A stretch of 64,000 nt of DNA. Source: Physcomitrium patens. Lineage: Eukaryota; Streptophyta; Bryopsida; Funariales; Funariaceae. A program made the position numbers and the translations under genes. This document shows, in pieces, positions 1 to 13,134 of this stretch. Each line of letters starts with the position of its first letter. Position 1 is the first letter of the stretch. The notes under the pieces were generated by a model, which ran no database searches, was not told where the DNA came from, and saw only the letters and a list, made by a program, of their open reading frames with translations. The DNA is taken from contig NC_037263.1 of NCBI RefSeq assembly GCF_000002425.4, positions 5,642,959-5,706,958 on the forward strand. The letters are read 5' to 3'.

Positions 1-1690
1 ATTATACAGTAAATGAATTAGTAACCAGTAGTTTACTAAATTAAAACTAAAATTCTCTGGTTGATGTTTTTTAAAAAATAAACTGCATTGTACTCTTTTA
101 TCTTATAAATCAATTACTTTTTTTAAATAGTAAAATATATTATATTTTTCATTTTTTAATGGTTTATAAATATAAAATATCCACAATGTTACTTATACAT
201 TTTTAAGCTCTTGTAAAAAATATGTTTTTCATTTCTTGATTATTAGTGTCTATTTTTTTTGTTTGTTTGTTTTGTTCATTTTTTTCAAATTAATAATACA
301 ACTTTAATTTATTAGATACTAAATACTTGTTCATTTAAAAGACATCTTTATTTGAAAAATCTTGAATTATGTTTAATAAATAACCAACAACGCTTTTGAG
401 TATTTGTGACTTATTATATGCTTGCAATTAATAAGAATGTATAGGATTTGTTTTTATCAAAGGTCTTTTTCATGAAAAAAATTGACTAGTTACAAGTCCA
501 ATAAATAAATAGTTTTTAGACTTTCAAGTCTTTTTTTTTCTTTTTCTTTTTTTTCAAACTGTACCCAACTAAAATATGTAATTTTTAATTTTCATACACT
601 GTTAATATATGTATACAAATGAAATTATTTTATAGTAGTGTAGTCTTTAAAACCATTTGTTTTAAAAACAAGAACAATCATATTTGATTTGATTGTTTGT
701 TATATTTATCAAATGTGCAATGTAGCCCTAGTTTATTAAATAACGATATGATTAAATATTCTTTTATTCTTCCAAACAAATGTCATTGTACACTAAATAC
801 AAGGTAATGTCAAATCATGTGCATCAGCAAGGTATTTATTACTACCCAACAAAAAAAGTTTTTTTTAGTAGACTTATAAACTACAATTTATATTTACTTT
901 TTCTATTGACTATTATCAATAATAAAACTTTAAAGTTTTAATTTGTTGAATCTTTGATTAATTTTATATATATTTCAAATGAATTTCACAATACTTTAAA
1001 ACGCTTATAATGCAATATAAATTAGTTTGTTTAGATCTAACAATAAAATATTAAATATTGTGTGGAAATATGAGGAAGCTATGAAATGTAAAATAAGAGG
1101 AAGCTATGAAATGTACTATATCATTTTTCTAATACAATTTTAAATATAGAAATTTATATCTAAATTATTATTCTTCTATTTCTCCTAGACACTCTTTTCT
1201 AAAGTCTATTTTTGACAAGTAATCAACCTTTTGAAGATAATATTGTTTATAAACAATAATAGTAAGAAAATATTAGAGTTATATATATATTTAATTATTT
1301 ATTTAATTATTTATTTAATTATTGTGGACATTGTTAAGAATTTTTGATATGCATTCTTGATTTCTTTTTTTTCTTTTTTTCTTTTTTTAAATCACTTTGT
1401 AAAGAAGATATAGAGCACATTTATAAGGAACAACATCATATGTAATATATAAGAACAAAATGCACTCTACCTCATTTTTCACACTCACAACTTCTCAATT
1501 GTTTTGTCTAGGTATGAAACCAATCAAGAGAAAGCTTCTCACTTTCAACCAATTACAAACTTTAATAAAAAGTTGTTACCTCTTATCACCGTCCCCTCTA
1601 AGCATGAAGAATTCCCTAATCCAATGCCTAGAAACCAAACTATTCCTACTCACAAAACTATCCCCAACTCACCAAACCCAAAGCATAATT
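1..1690. other. AT-rich intergenic DNA
   Basis: No gene is seen. The stretch is low-complexity A/T sequence with homopolymer runs and a short TTATTTAA-type repeat near 1288-1320. Open frames are short and lack coding character. GC content rises sharply after about 1690, where the upstream region of the next locus begins. Confidence 0.7.
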
Positions 1691-1693
1691 TCG

Positions 1694-2040
1694 GCCACGT
1701 CTGACGTCAGACATTGACTGGGCTGTATCCATGATGCGGATTCATGTCAACGCCCACCGTCATAAACTAGCCCAGCAACCTGAATGAATATACCAGAAGG
1801 GAGGACGATTCCGGCACCACGGAGCAACGGGAAAGTAGAATGTTGAGCTTGATTCTTCTTCAGTCTCACTCCCATCTGATCGATCCCTCACTCACACAAT
1901 CACTCACTCAATCACTCTCAAAGGGCTTTTGTCGACGACGACGGGGCTTGTTAATAGCCTTCACGCCTCCCCTCCGAACGGGGTTTCCGATGCCACGTGG
2001 CGGAAGCCCGGGTCCAAGCCGGTCGTCTCTTCACACGTGG
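1694..2040 (+). promoter_or_regulatory. Cluster of ACGT-core elements
   Basis: A GCCACGTC (1694-1701) abuts a palindromic TGACGTCA (1702-1709). A perfect G-box CCACGTGG lies at 1993-2000 and ACACGTGG at 2033-2040. These are classical plant bZIP/bHLH sites used in light, ABA and stress responses. They lie 0.9-1.2 kb upstream of the ATG at 2915, so part of the interval may already be transcribed leader. The transcription start is unknown. Confidence 0.5.
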
Positions 2041-2206
2041 GAATTTTATAAGTTCTTTTGAGGAGGAGGAAGAATGGTGGCCTGTTTTGATAAGTGGATG
2101 CGAGGGTATTTAATATTCTGGGGTTGAGGTGTTTGTATTGACTGTCATGATAATTGCGACGAGGTTTGTGGAGATGTGGCGTGTGGTGTCCGAGATTTGG
2201 TTTCAG

Positions 2207-2254
2207 TGCGTGTGTGTGAGTGTGTGTGCGTGTGTGTGTGCGTGTGTGTGTGCA
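2207..2254 (+). repeat. GT microsatellite
   Basis: A GTGTGTGC/GTGTGAG-type dinucleotide tract lies in the presumed 5' leader of the following locus. It is imperfect and short. Confidence 0.7.
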
Positions 2255-2914
2255 TGTGGTGGGACGTGGTGGGGTGCATTCTCACGACCTTTGACAACTC
2301 TCAATCTTCTTCAAAACCTGGAGTTCGCAGTGGTCATGAGAATCGTTCGTAACTAGGTTTTGTCAGCGAGTTGTTCGTGCATCGTTGTATTTCACCGAGG
2401 AAGTTTGGAAGAGTGGTGGGGCGAGAGTTGTGTCTTCTGCTATGTATTGCTTGTTTTCTTCTGCAAGCACGGTCATGCTGTCCACTATGAGCTTGTGAAT
2501 GTGATCGTCGCACTGAAGAATGTGAATTCCAGTCTCTATTGTTCAAATTCTGATTCTGCTAGATTTTGGCATTCTCTGGAGGCTGTTTATTCCATGTGCT
2601 TGGTGCAGCTAATTACCCATGATTTGTGACACTAGTCTCCTGTTCTTGAAGACCGTTCACAATTGATATTAAAAGTCTGGAGTTTGAACTCGTCACATCT
2701 TGTCCACTACGATGAAATGCAAACTTCACGGCATCTTATTTGATTGGAAGGCAAATGCGATCAGTGCATGGGCTTTCAAGAACTCGAGACTCATACTTGC
2801 TCGTGTCTTTTCTTTTCGTCAGACCAGCCATCTGACGAGGATTTCTGTTTGCAGACAACCTGCTCTTCAACCTAGAAAATTCTCTTTCCAACAAGACTGA
2901 CATCGCAAACCACC

Positions 2915-3713
2915 ATGGGAAGCAGATACGAGAACGAAAACTCATTTGCATTTTACGACCCGGAACGAGATCGCCAGGGAACAAGACCGCAGAATGGAGT
3001 GAGGGGCAAGTCGGGGCCTCCAACCTCCCAACGCGATGGCCCATTCGGAGCTTACGACCCAGAGATGGACGAGGTAAGACCAATTCAAGGACTCTCTGGG
3101 GTGACAGACAGAGCATCACCGCGTCCGAGGGGGGATGACAACGAAGGGAGCATAAGAGCAGGAGCTTACCCTCCTCTCCCCTACATGAACCAAAACGGTG
3201 GACACAACTCCAGCGCACAGGGACCTGCAAGGAGACCAATCTCTACCCTAGAACCAGGACCTTCAGGGAGAGGAGCACCCATTACATAACCTGCACATGG
3301 CTCATCCATCCAGAAGGGGACCCAGTGAGCATCCACTGAACGGAATCAGACCACCACCACCACTACCACCTGCAGGCAGTGAAGCAGGCTACCCTTTACC
3401 AACGAAACCTCCCAGTGTGGATCTGATTCCATCAGTCAGGGCCGCAGCGATGGCACCTGCAGGAGCTGGGAGATACGTCTACGGCGGATTGCGGCAACCT
3501 GAGGAGGCGAAGTTTGCAGGCCAGCACGGCGTAGTCCCGCCGGCGCCGATCAGCTCCGAGCAAGCGCATCAAGTGTACGCGAGTGTGTTCTCGGATCCGG
3601 TACACGCTGGGGCGGAGCAATTCAACCCAGCAGGTGGGTACATGGAAGAATCCGCAAAGATGCAGCAGCTGCATCACCGACAGGATGTGCTTCGTCATCC
3701 CGACAAGTTTTAG
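2915..3713 (+). CDS. Proline-rich hypothetical protein, split over two frames
   Basis: I do not recognise the family. An ATG in excellent plant context (ACCATGG) opens a 124-codon frame beginning MGSRYENENSFAFYDPERDR and ending in TAA at 3287-3289. A second frame, offset by one base, is open from just after a TAG at 3249 and runs to 3713; its first ATG at 3297 would give 138 residues. Both halves share one character: rich in P, G, R and S, with no membrane segment. The second contains PPPPLPPAG and ends QDVLRHPDKF. GC content is high throughout. Possible explanations are a one-base indel (real or assembly), an intron, or two products. The strong donor GAG|GTAAGA at 3073/3074 has no phase-matched acceptor that I could find. 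A weaker pair, 3197/3198 with 3375/3376, would join the frames. A TTTGCAG acceptor at 2854 suggests a 5'-leader intron. Confidence 0.5.
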
Positions 3714-5238
3714 ATCGCCCCGCATCGCCGCCTCCGCTTTTTAGGGTTTCGCTGTAGCACCATTCTTCATGTCTAATCTCGCATTTGCAACTACTTCATT
3801 GTTGTTCCCCGAATTCTTCCCATTCAAGTCCTTTTGCTTCGCCGATCTCGTGTTGAGGGATTGTTTTGTGCTTTACATCTTCTGTGAGGGACTTACCCAC
3901 TTGAATTCTGATAAAATTATGTCTGTGGGTCTCTGTAATATTGATTTAGTTGGGACTTTGCTTTGATTTAGTAAGTGATTTTCCATTCTGGAAAACAATG
4001 CTAGTACCTTAACGCAGTCTGAAATGGTTTATTTGATCATTTCCAACATTTGATATCCTGTCAGATTTTTATGGTAGTATTTAATTTAATAACGTCGTAC
4101 TTCATATTGCAAGTGTACAATATAATAACAAAAATAAGAATTCCCTTCAAGAATTACTGTGCAGAGATTAGAATATTATGTAGACTTCTGTGAGCTAACA
4201 TAAAATGAAATAAAATAACAAAACAATTTTTTTTTCATTTAAGTTTAAGTTACACAAGCCAATACAAGATATTGTATGGTAGTATACTCCTTCAATTCAT
4301 TTATATATTTTGAATGAATAAAAAATGTCTAAGCAAACTAAATGTTGATGAATGCAGAAAATTTAATGATTAAATATCAATATCACTTACATTTTTATGA
4401 TTGAAAATTTTCGAAACTAATTCTCTATACATTACATCTTTTGATTATCACTCAGTTTAATTAGTGGGTTTCTTTATAACGACAATGTGTATTGGTCTAA
4501 ACCTCAACATACAAATAGCTTTGACATGATTTAGTTTAATTTCAATAAAGTTATTATTGAGTCAAAGCAAATCAAGTATTCAGATGTATTTAGTGTATTA
4601 ATTACTGTTCATCGTTTTTGAATAAATCAAAGTTTTATTTGTTGCAACTTGTGCAAATCTTTTATAATCTGAGGTACGTTTGCATGTTCAAGCCTTAAAA
4701 AATCTATTGAATGCCAACATATGTTCTTTTAAAAAGATCAACAAAGTCAAACCACAACAAAACTCTATTATATGCAAAGCCACCGTCAACTTTTTCCAAG
4801 GTTCTTCAACACACCTCAATACTCCTCAAATCCAACTTATTTCCTCTATAATATTATTGAATGTCCTTTTACTCATATTCAATCCTTTTAAAAATCCAAC
4901 TTCACATTCCAACTCAACTCCCCAATAAAAAGATTTTCACTCTATTTTACCATACTCTCCATTTTTCATCTTCCTCATCCATTCAAATCTTCACTCAAAG
5001 AATCAACTCTCAATCTATCATTAATCAATAAACCAATCAAGCCAACATAAGTTCAAGATCTAATTACACACCGTAATAAATAAATAAAAAATAAAAAAAA
5101 CTTATTCCTATATCACAACCATACATTATACCACATTCACACCTAGTAACAAAAGAACCCAAAACCAACTTAGAATAGAAAAAGGCACATCCCACTATAC
5201 ACACCCTCATCTACGTGTACATTCAAAGCACATCCACA

Positions 5239-5276
<38 letters not shown>

Positions 5277-5330
5277 GAAAAAGTAACAAATATACTTTTT
5301 GGTCGCTAATTTCACAAAACATGTAAGAGC
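3714..5330. other. AT-rich intergenic DNA with a long poly-A run
   Basis: The first few hundred bases are probably the 3' UTR of the preceding locus. The rest is AT-rich with no convincing gene. An A-homopolymer of nearly 30 bases lies at about 5245-5274. Confidence 0.6.
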
Positions 5331-6364
5331 TCCTTTTCTTGTGAGCATGTTTTGTGTGTTTTGCCTGCCGAGCTCCGTCGTTGCCGAGCGATTTCGCTCA
5401 ACAATCCTCATGAAGATTGCGACTGCGTCGTCCAGGTCAGCGAGCATCGTTCCGAGCTCCGTGTTGAACGTCTTGGCATTTTGTGGGGTTGTGTGGATTT
5501 CGTTGTCGGGATGGATTTTAGTGGGCTGTGGGTTCATGGAATTGCACATGTTGTTTGTGCTGGAGCGAGAAAATTGTGCACGGATTTCGTGTTCTGGGAA
5601 ATTGTGTCAAAGAATGGGAGAAACCATGCGCCGCGCTTACGAATCTGCTGCTGTAATGGGTTCATTACCCACAGCACCAGAGTCGGATGTGACGACATTT
5701 GTGGGTTCTGATCTCTGTTGTGTTTATATACTTGTCGCGTGGCGAGTTTCGTAATGAAGATGGGTGGAAGAACGATGTGTTTTGGGCAGATTTCGCAATT
5801 TTAGAGATGTTTTTGCTTAGTCCTTTTGAATGCCGACCCTTGCTGTGATAGCTTTGTCGCATTTTTTACATTACTCGCCCACAATAGAGTTGTAGGTGAA
5901 ATTTTCTGTGATTTTTTTTGCAATTGTTGACTTCTGTTGCAGTGTTGTTTTTTCTTTTTCTTTTCGCTGCTCTCTGCCTGCGGCCAGAAATGTGATCAGC
6001 CAGTCAGCACGGATTGAGTGTTACGAACTTGAGTTGATTTTAGGTTGTAAGACTCAGCATGGTGGCTGAGGTAAAGTTGCATTTGTTGACAACTTCATTA
6101 TACAGTGTTGAGACCTAATTTCCATAACATCTTGTAATGGGATGAATCACGACTTTCGTCTAATTTATGAATCACACATAATTTATTGTTGCAGTTTGTG
6201 TTAGCTTCTCGTTAGATCCTTTGCAACGTTTTGAGTTGCGGAATGTAAATTGAAAGCTCTGTTGTTTTGGTTTCAAGTGTAGGCTTGGGGTGGTAGGTGG
6301 ATTGTGGGGTGCTGGAAGGATATTGAGCTGCCGGGAATCGGCGAGAGCGCGAACAAGGGGCAGT
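5331..6364 (+). other. Presumed promoter and 5' leader of pyridoxal kinase
   Basis: GC content rises abruptly at about 5330 and stays high up to the kinase start codon. Open frames here show no recognisable domain and differ in phase, so I read the stretch as promoter plus untranslated leader, possibly with a leader intron (pyrimidine-poor acceptor candidate near 6281). The frame of the kinase first exon stays open upstream to an ATG at 6290. A short N-terminal extension therefore cannot be excluded. Confidence 0.45.
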
Positions 6365-9300
6365 ATGGCACCTCCGATGGAGCCCGACTTGGGCTTATCC
6401 TCAGCTGGCCGTGTGCTGAGCATTCAATCTCACACCGTACATGTAAGCTACATTTTAACTGCCTGGCACTCCTTCTCGTGCCAAATTGTCCTCTAAGAGT
6501 TCACTGATTTTGATTTCTTGCATATAAGCCTTAGATCTGTCTTTTGGTAATTACTCCATTACAAGACCCTGTAAAGCCAAATGTAGCAATCCCGTGAACC
6601 TGTGTTTTGATGGGCGCAGGGCTATGTTGGAAATAAGGCTGCAGTATTACCGTTGCAACTTCTAGGATTTGACGTGGATCCTGTCAACTCTGTTCAATTT
6701 TCCAACCACACAGGCATGTTTCTTGATTTGTTTTTCTCAATCTCCTGCATGATATTCACTATTTCCAGACGCCTAAGGATGGAGTGGCCAACCAATATCT
6801 GTTCCCTGAACTTCCGTCCTATTCCTTTCTTAATGACAGGGTTACATTTCATATTAAAAAATTCAGCAAGCGGCGAGCACCTAAATTGTATCGTGTTGCC
6901 AACTAACGCTGTGAATTATTATAATATCAGTAGTTATCATATGTGAGATGTAAATGCCTTCATGCCTTTTACAAGATAAGAATACATTCTATAGAAACAT
7001 CATGGTGGCGTTGCGACTGATGGAAGAACAGTGGGTGGGGGAGAAAAGAGATGCAGGTTATGCAACGGTGAAGGGGGACGTGCTCGATGGTGAGCAATTG
7101 TGGGCTCTCATTGAAGGCCTTCAAGCGAATGATCTGCTGCATTATACTCACCTTCTTACAGGTCTTAATACACGTGTCAAGTTAATCTCATTTGATGAAT
7201 TGCAGCTGGTTATATTATCGACGGTGTTTTTATTTATCTCACATCTGTACCCTGTAATTTGAATGCACTATTTGATTGCTCTCTTTTCTTTTAAGCAGGG
7301 TACATAGGATCGGTCTCTTTTCTGGAAACTATATTGCGTGTGGTGGAGAAGCTCCGAACAGTCAACCCAAATCTTATTTATGGTATTTTTCTGTTCCTTG
7401 TTGTATTGCATTAGCAATTCTTTATTTAATCTAGACTTAAATCAGATTCCTAGCTTTCGTCGTATATTCTTTCTTAGAACTGCAGAGGGACGATTGATGT
7501 GTTATGAGTTTGGATGAGATATTTGAATTTTGCGAGTTGCTCTTTGTTTTTCAGTATGTGATCCTGTCATGGGCGACGATGGCGAGTTTTATGTTAACCC
7601 CGAATTGGTCCCCGTATATCGAGAAAAGGTGCTTTCTCTTCATTAAGTACTCTTTGAGAATGCTGTGTTACTCTAGTTCCTGTCTCATGCTTTTGGGCTG
7701 TATTTATTGCGTTATACCGAACTGTGTTATATGTGATGATGTTGAGACAGTGGCAGTAGATGACTGAATATGATAGATGGCTTAGAAAGCTTCTCCGTTT
7801 GGGGATTTTATTCCAAACGCTTAATTTGTTGTAGGTAGTTTCAGTGGCAACAATGCTTACACCAAATCATTTTGAAGCGGAACAACTCACTGGTCGTCGG
7901 TAATGTCAACTATCCCTGCCTTTCGTACGAAGAATTTAATTCTGTACTTCCTGGCGTTTCTTGTAAGCGATCATGGTTTTTTTAATTGTCCGCAAACTGG
8001 TTATTAGCGCCCACATTCGTTTTCCCTGTCCTCCCTTACATATGTGCCAAGGAGATGCTGAAGGCAAAATTGGCAGTATTGAAACAGAGGCAGAGGCATT
8101 AGCAGCTTGCATTGATCTCCATGCTGCAGGTCCTTCAAAGGTGTTGCCTTTCTTCTGCAATTTGTACAAGGATTATTGACTTCGTTGTATCGAAAGTATA
8201 GAAACTTTTTAATTTTAATATTCATTTTATTTATTTAGTTTGAACGTTTTAAAATGTGACTTTTGTCTTACGTGTGAATGACCTCGACACGCATCGGGAG
8301 CTAGCCATTTTTTTTTCTTTAAATGCTTGGATATTTTGCCTGCAGGTGGTAATCACAAGCTTATCAATAGATAACATGCTGACCATTGTAGGCAGCCATG
8401 TTCAAAGCAGAGTGAGTACCGTTGTTTTCTGTGTTATGCATTTGGTGTAGGATGAGGGTTCGTTGAATAGTATTAGACGCTATTGATTTGTGTATACTCT
8501 AGCAACTGCTGTTGACGACCAGGAAACTTAAGAATGTGTGGGGCGTGTTCTGCTCACCTAAAACTTCTAGAGTTTGTCATGTTTATTATGTTGAAGGATT
8601 GCTATTTTTCTTTTGTCACATGACCATCCGTTTTAAAAGACTCATTTTTTTCACAGTCTAGTGTTGTTGGAGTGTGGCATAGGGGAAGTCACCTGAACAA
8701 TTCAAAATAGCTGTGCCAAAGCTACATTCATATTTCACTGTATGTCCACTATCCTCTGTGATTTGCGTCTTTTTAATTTCGTTGTATGTGATACATCAGC
8801 ATACATTGCATTTTCTGGACAACAGCCATTATAAGATTTAAATTAACACTTGTTCCATCTTTGCCATTGTCATTTTTGTGTTTCGGTCACAATGAAACCT
8901 CCCAACGTACTATTATTATCCAATGTCATTGGGAGGGATGTGCCATCTAAAGCCGCATAAGTCTTCGGACTTTATTTAAAAATAGAATAGAATAAAATAA
9001 ATTCACTGTTAATTTTTTCTGCATTCACTGCTATCACTCCATTCCTACTGCCTCACTTATGGCAAATGGTTATTTTGGACAATATCTGTTGTCCCTACCA
9101 ATGCGTATATATGTAGACTGGTTCGCATACCTTCATAGTTACACATATGTTGTTTGGGTCAAGAATCACTTCCTAATATTCCCGCTTGACGAGACTTTAA
9201 AAAATGCAGGGCACTGGGGATTTAATGACTGCACTTCTACTGGGGTGGAGTCATGTGAGTACTGGTCATTTTTGTCGCGAACTGGTGAAAATGTTTTTTA

Positions 9301-9822
9301 GAGGACTTCATTGTCCTCGCTTGAACTACTTTCCAGAGCATTTCTTATTTATGGGTTTGTTGAGGTGTATTATTAGACTGATCCTAGTATTCTCAAGGGT
9401 TTATGATTAGAAGTTGGCTCTAATAAGAACAAAAAATTTGCAGAAATTTCCTGACGACCTTGATAAAGCAGCAGAGCTTGCTGTTTCTAGCCTTCAGGTA
9501 GGATTTCTTCAGTGCTTACTACCATGTTCTTGTGATCAAATCAGTCTTTCTATATGGAGTTTTCAATCGTGCTTCTTTAGAATAGCAGCAATTTATCCTG
9601 GTGCTATGAAAGGCCATTATTCTTATTGTTTGTATTCGCTCTCTCGGAGTGAAATTCAGACAACTCATGTGCTTGCAGGCTGTGCTGAACAACACAATTG
9701 CAAACCGCAGTAAGACAGGGGCATCACCAGAACCAAAACCCGAACAACTTGAGCTTCGCCTCGTTCAAAGTGTCGACGATATACGGTCACCAGCAGCGAG
9801 ATTCCCCGCAGTAAAATTGTGA
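6365..9822 (+). CDS. PDXK: Pyridoxal kinase (vitamin B6 salvage), 12 exons
   Basis: ATP-dependent phosphorylation of pyridoxal, pyridoxine and pyridoxamine in the B6 salvage pathway; ribokinase-like fold, PfkB-related. The plant gene is known as SOS4. Exons inferred from homology and splice sites: 6365-6442, 6620-6713, 7057-7161, 7299-7382, 7555-7628, 7835-7899, 8077-8140, 8346-8411, 8683-8739, 9210-9254, 9444-9497, 9679-9822. They total 930 nt, 309 residues, in perfect phase and the usual plant length. Visible motifs, in order: [20 protein letters not shown] at the N-terminus, the conserved FSNHTGY segment, [23 protein letters not shown], and the C-terminal [13 protein letters not shown] anion-hole/catalytic Asp motif. 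The C-terminal tail [15 protein letters not shown] matches the family. Intron 2 begins GC rather than GT. The start was chosen because MAPPMEPD then aligns with known N-termini; an upstream in-frame ATG exists at 6290. Confidence 0.95.
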
Positions 9823-9959
9823 CTGCAACAGGTTCGCTCGTTATTTACGTTGTTTATGATTCATGTCACATTGCTACGCATTATTTGGGGTAGTTTATAT
9901 CGGTTCTACATCCAACTACTATCTGGTTAACGAACCATTTTATGGTGCTAATTAGCGAT

Positions 9960-11022
9960 ACACCGTCTAGGTTAGGTTGCAAGTTGCCAGGCCTTGCCTA
10001 GTGTGGCTTCAGGAAACAGGAATCAAGTAGATTATCATTGTTGTAAGTTATCCGGACTAAACATCTAAAACCCTTATATTTTGTTGGGATTCTATTTTGA
10101 TCTAGAAGCTGAAGTTTGATCTCCGAGTGATATAAAGTTGTTGATGTTGCCACCGATGGGCTTTTGGATAAGGTCACTTTTAAGGTGGAAAAATACCGAG
10201 TTTGGTGCAACTCTCTAAGGCTGAGTGAGTCCGTCTGAATCTTCAGTTTCAACCAAGATGATTTTAAAAGACTTGAAATCAATGATTTGCCCTGCTTGGT
10301 AAGATGTGGACTTGTTGTACAAGCCACTGTTGCTGACAAGGGCTCCAAACACGATGTGCCTCGAGTTGACCGGAAAGGTCAGGAATTGAGGTCTGATGTC
10401 CAATACTATCAAGCCACCACTCACACATGCAGTGGAACAGGGGCAATGGCATGTTACCATGTCTGCATAGTGATGTGAACTTTAGTTGAAAATGAGGGGT
10501 CTTCAAGGTCCTCATCTTCCCATACAATCCAACAGTGGAGTGATGCGAAATATTCGTGTGTGAAGCCACTGACACTGGCTTGTACGCGAAGTACTTCGTT
10601 GGAATACAACAGCGCTCTGCGTCTGCGTAATCTGTTGGGAACAAAAGCTAACACGTTGTCAGGCCATAACAGATGCAGTAAGTGTTTTCGCAATTGGAGG
10701 GACCTCGCAGGAAACTTGACCCACTTCTCCAAAAACCAGGTGCTGTTAAAGAGCAATTGGTGGCACCCGTGTCAGGCTCCTTACCTCGCAGTCGTGAAGT
10801 AAGTGCAGTCTTTTCCTTGTTATTGTTATCCGGGTATGTGATAGCCACCTCCTTTGTTTGCATCGGTAATGAGTCATTGTGGAAGGAGAACCTACCCACC
10901 CACGAGTGGCATGCCATCTTGCAAGGGCAACCAGTCATCGAGCACTTCAGCTTCCATGCATGGGCACATATCTCCACTCGTTTTGCATCGTATTGTGGAT
11001 TCAGGATCCATGTGTTTTTTTT

Positions 11023-11053
<31 letters not shown>

Positions 11054-11160
11054 GTTCTGGGACTGAGTATGAAGAGATTGAGATGGGTACTATTACTAAT
11101 ATTATTGTTATTATTTCCAAGGTGTTGTTGTGAGCACACAGAAATCCATGGTCAGAGAGG
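9960..11160. other. GC-rich block with unassigned open frames
   Basis: This segment has gene-like GC content but no domain I can name. The minus strand holds overlapping open frames in different phases (about 10756-10454, 10644-10279, 10460-10215) with protein-like stretches such as GALVSNSGLYNKSTSYQAGQ. A plus-strand frame at 10682-11176 begins only at GTG and runs through a T-homopolymer at about 11026-11053. I see no splice model linking the pieces. It may be a decayed gene, a non-coding transcript or the 3' flank of the kinase gene. Confidence 0.25.
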
Positions 11161-12597
11161 TAAAAAAAACGGCTAGATTTACGAAGGGTCTCAGAATAAT
11201 CTCAGAATAACCTCAGAATAATCTCTAGTTGGTGGGTCTGTGATAATCCATGGTTGCAGTTGTAGAAATGGTTGCTTCTGCACTAGTTTTAAGAGACTAG
11301 CAGAGATATGAAGAGACTTGCTGTTGTGGAAAGCATTGGGGCCTCCGAGGAAAGCCTCAAAACTTGGATCCTCAAGAACGAGTTGGAACCATGATCCAGT
11401 GCATTGGTTGGGAATATAACCATTGCATGCATCTCATAAAAAACTGGACTAACCCAAATAACAGTGAGTACGTATGTAAAAGTATTTATATCTATTTATA
11501 TATACATATACACGATTTGATTGCTCATTCAACTTGAACTGTAACTCTTCAATGACTTCTTTTCATTACTCCCTTTTTGATAACTTATTTTATTTTAATT
11601 TTTTCAAATGTAGAAGCTTATTCGCTTTGAATAGCAGTTTGCTATAATCATGCACTATTGGGTTCCACCTTCCTCATAAAATAAATGACATATCATTATG
11701 ATGTCAGTTAAACTGTTTTCATTACCAAATAGTTTAAACAATTCGACCAACAACAATCAAAAGGCAACAGTTTCACCACCATATTGGTGGTGACATTTTC
11801 TTACGGACATGGCTTCCAATTTAAACAAGTTCTAGAACTGTCCATTTTTAAAATTTATCAAAAATTGACTTTAATTCTAAAAACGAAATCATTCTTGAAA
11901 ATTTATTCATTTGAAAAGTTTATCTGTTGATTACAGGGAGGAGACGAAGATTCCAATCAGAAGAGAATATAAATTAAAAAGAAACGTTCTCATTCAAATT
12001 TTTAACAAGGAAAAGCTCAATATGAACATTGTGATTAATTACAATAGTTCATTTTAGGATCAATATAAGGATGATGATAAGTAAAATTAAAACTAAAATA
12101 CTTTCCATTTAAAAACTTGTGTGAATTAGACAGAATTATATAATGATACAATGATCAACACAAACACACTGTTATTAACAAGTGAATGAAAACCTAAATA
12201 AATGACAAAGGAACTTTTTATCATGTATTCTGGGAAACATTATGCAAATCCGCCTTGAATGCTTCATCATGCCCATCATTAAGTGTTGTATGGTTATATG
12301 GAATGAAATTACTATTGCTGTTAAAATAGAATATCTTTGAATTTTTCCTTGTAAGGCTCTTTTCCTAGATCGTAAAATCACACTCATGTGAATGAAATAT
12401 AGTTTCTACTAAATTTATATTATTTCATCAAATTTTAATTAATAATACAAATCCATTTTTTTGAAAATAATATATTGATGCTTATATATCTAAAAGAATT
12501 ATGCAACTATAATTAAAACTTATATAAGTTAACCTCTTAAAGTAAGTTTTGGTTTAAGTAGTTGTGGCCCAATCTATGATATATTTTATAAATTTTA

Positions 12598-12603
12598 AAA
12601 TAT

Positions 12604-12650
<47 letters not shown>
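12598..12650. repeat. TA microsatellite
   Basis: Almost pure alternating TA tract with a few TACATA interruptions at its left edge. Confidence 0.9.
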
Positions 12651-12653
<3 letters not shown>

Positions 12654-12814
12654 TCGATTATTTTTAATTTTTTTCTAGGAGTGTAAGAACACACAAATAA
12701 CATGTTTGTTACGTATTACAAAAACCCAAAAATGTAAGATTACATGCCAATATATATAGGATAATATTAAATTGACCCACCTAGATCTTAGTTTGATCCA
12801 CCACAATAGCACTA

Positions 12815-12958
12815 CAAAGGTTTGAAGGCTGAAATATTCAATGCTGCCTTCAACACACACTATGTATTGGTGTCCCACCACTAGTTGATACAAAGACTTG
12901 AAGGCTCAAACACCCAAGGCTGCCTTAAACAATATATATTAGGTAGTGGTGCCCCACT
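12815..12958 (+). repeat. Tandem direct duplication, about 70-76 bp unit
   Basis: Two adjacent diverged copies (about 12815-12890 and 12891-12958) share CAAAG..TTGAAGGCT, then a GCTGCCTT core and a GGTG..CCCCAC/TCCCAC end. The origin is unknown. Confidence 0.65.
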
Positions 12959-13110
12959 GTAAGGAAGACATCCAAAGTTATTTGCTTGAATTAATAGACA
13001 TATTGCTTAGACTAGGAAACTCTCTTTTGCAAAGAAATTAGAGCTAGCCAAGAGAAACATTCACACAATTTCAAACCACAAAGTCATAGGGGGGTCAATT
13101 TAACATTCAT

Positions 13111-13134
13111 ATATATATATATATATATATATAT
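13111..13134. repeat. TA microsatellite
   Basis: Pure alternating TA tract of about 24 bp. Confidence 0.85.

Noticed and set aside
5299..5754. Possible separate gene or plastid transit exon upstream of pyridoxal kinase
   Set aside because: Overlapping frames in several phases, no recognisable domain and no phase-compatible splice that I could defend. Kept as leader.
10648..11176. Open frames with poly-Lys or poly-Phe on the two strands
   Set aside because: Both run through the T-homopolymer at about 11026-11053. The plus frame lacks an ATG start, and neither shows a domain.
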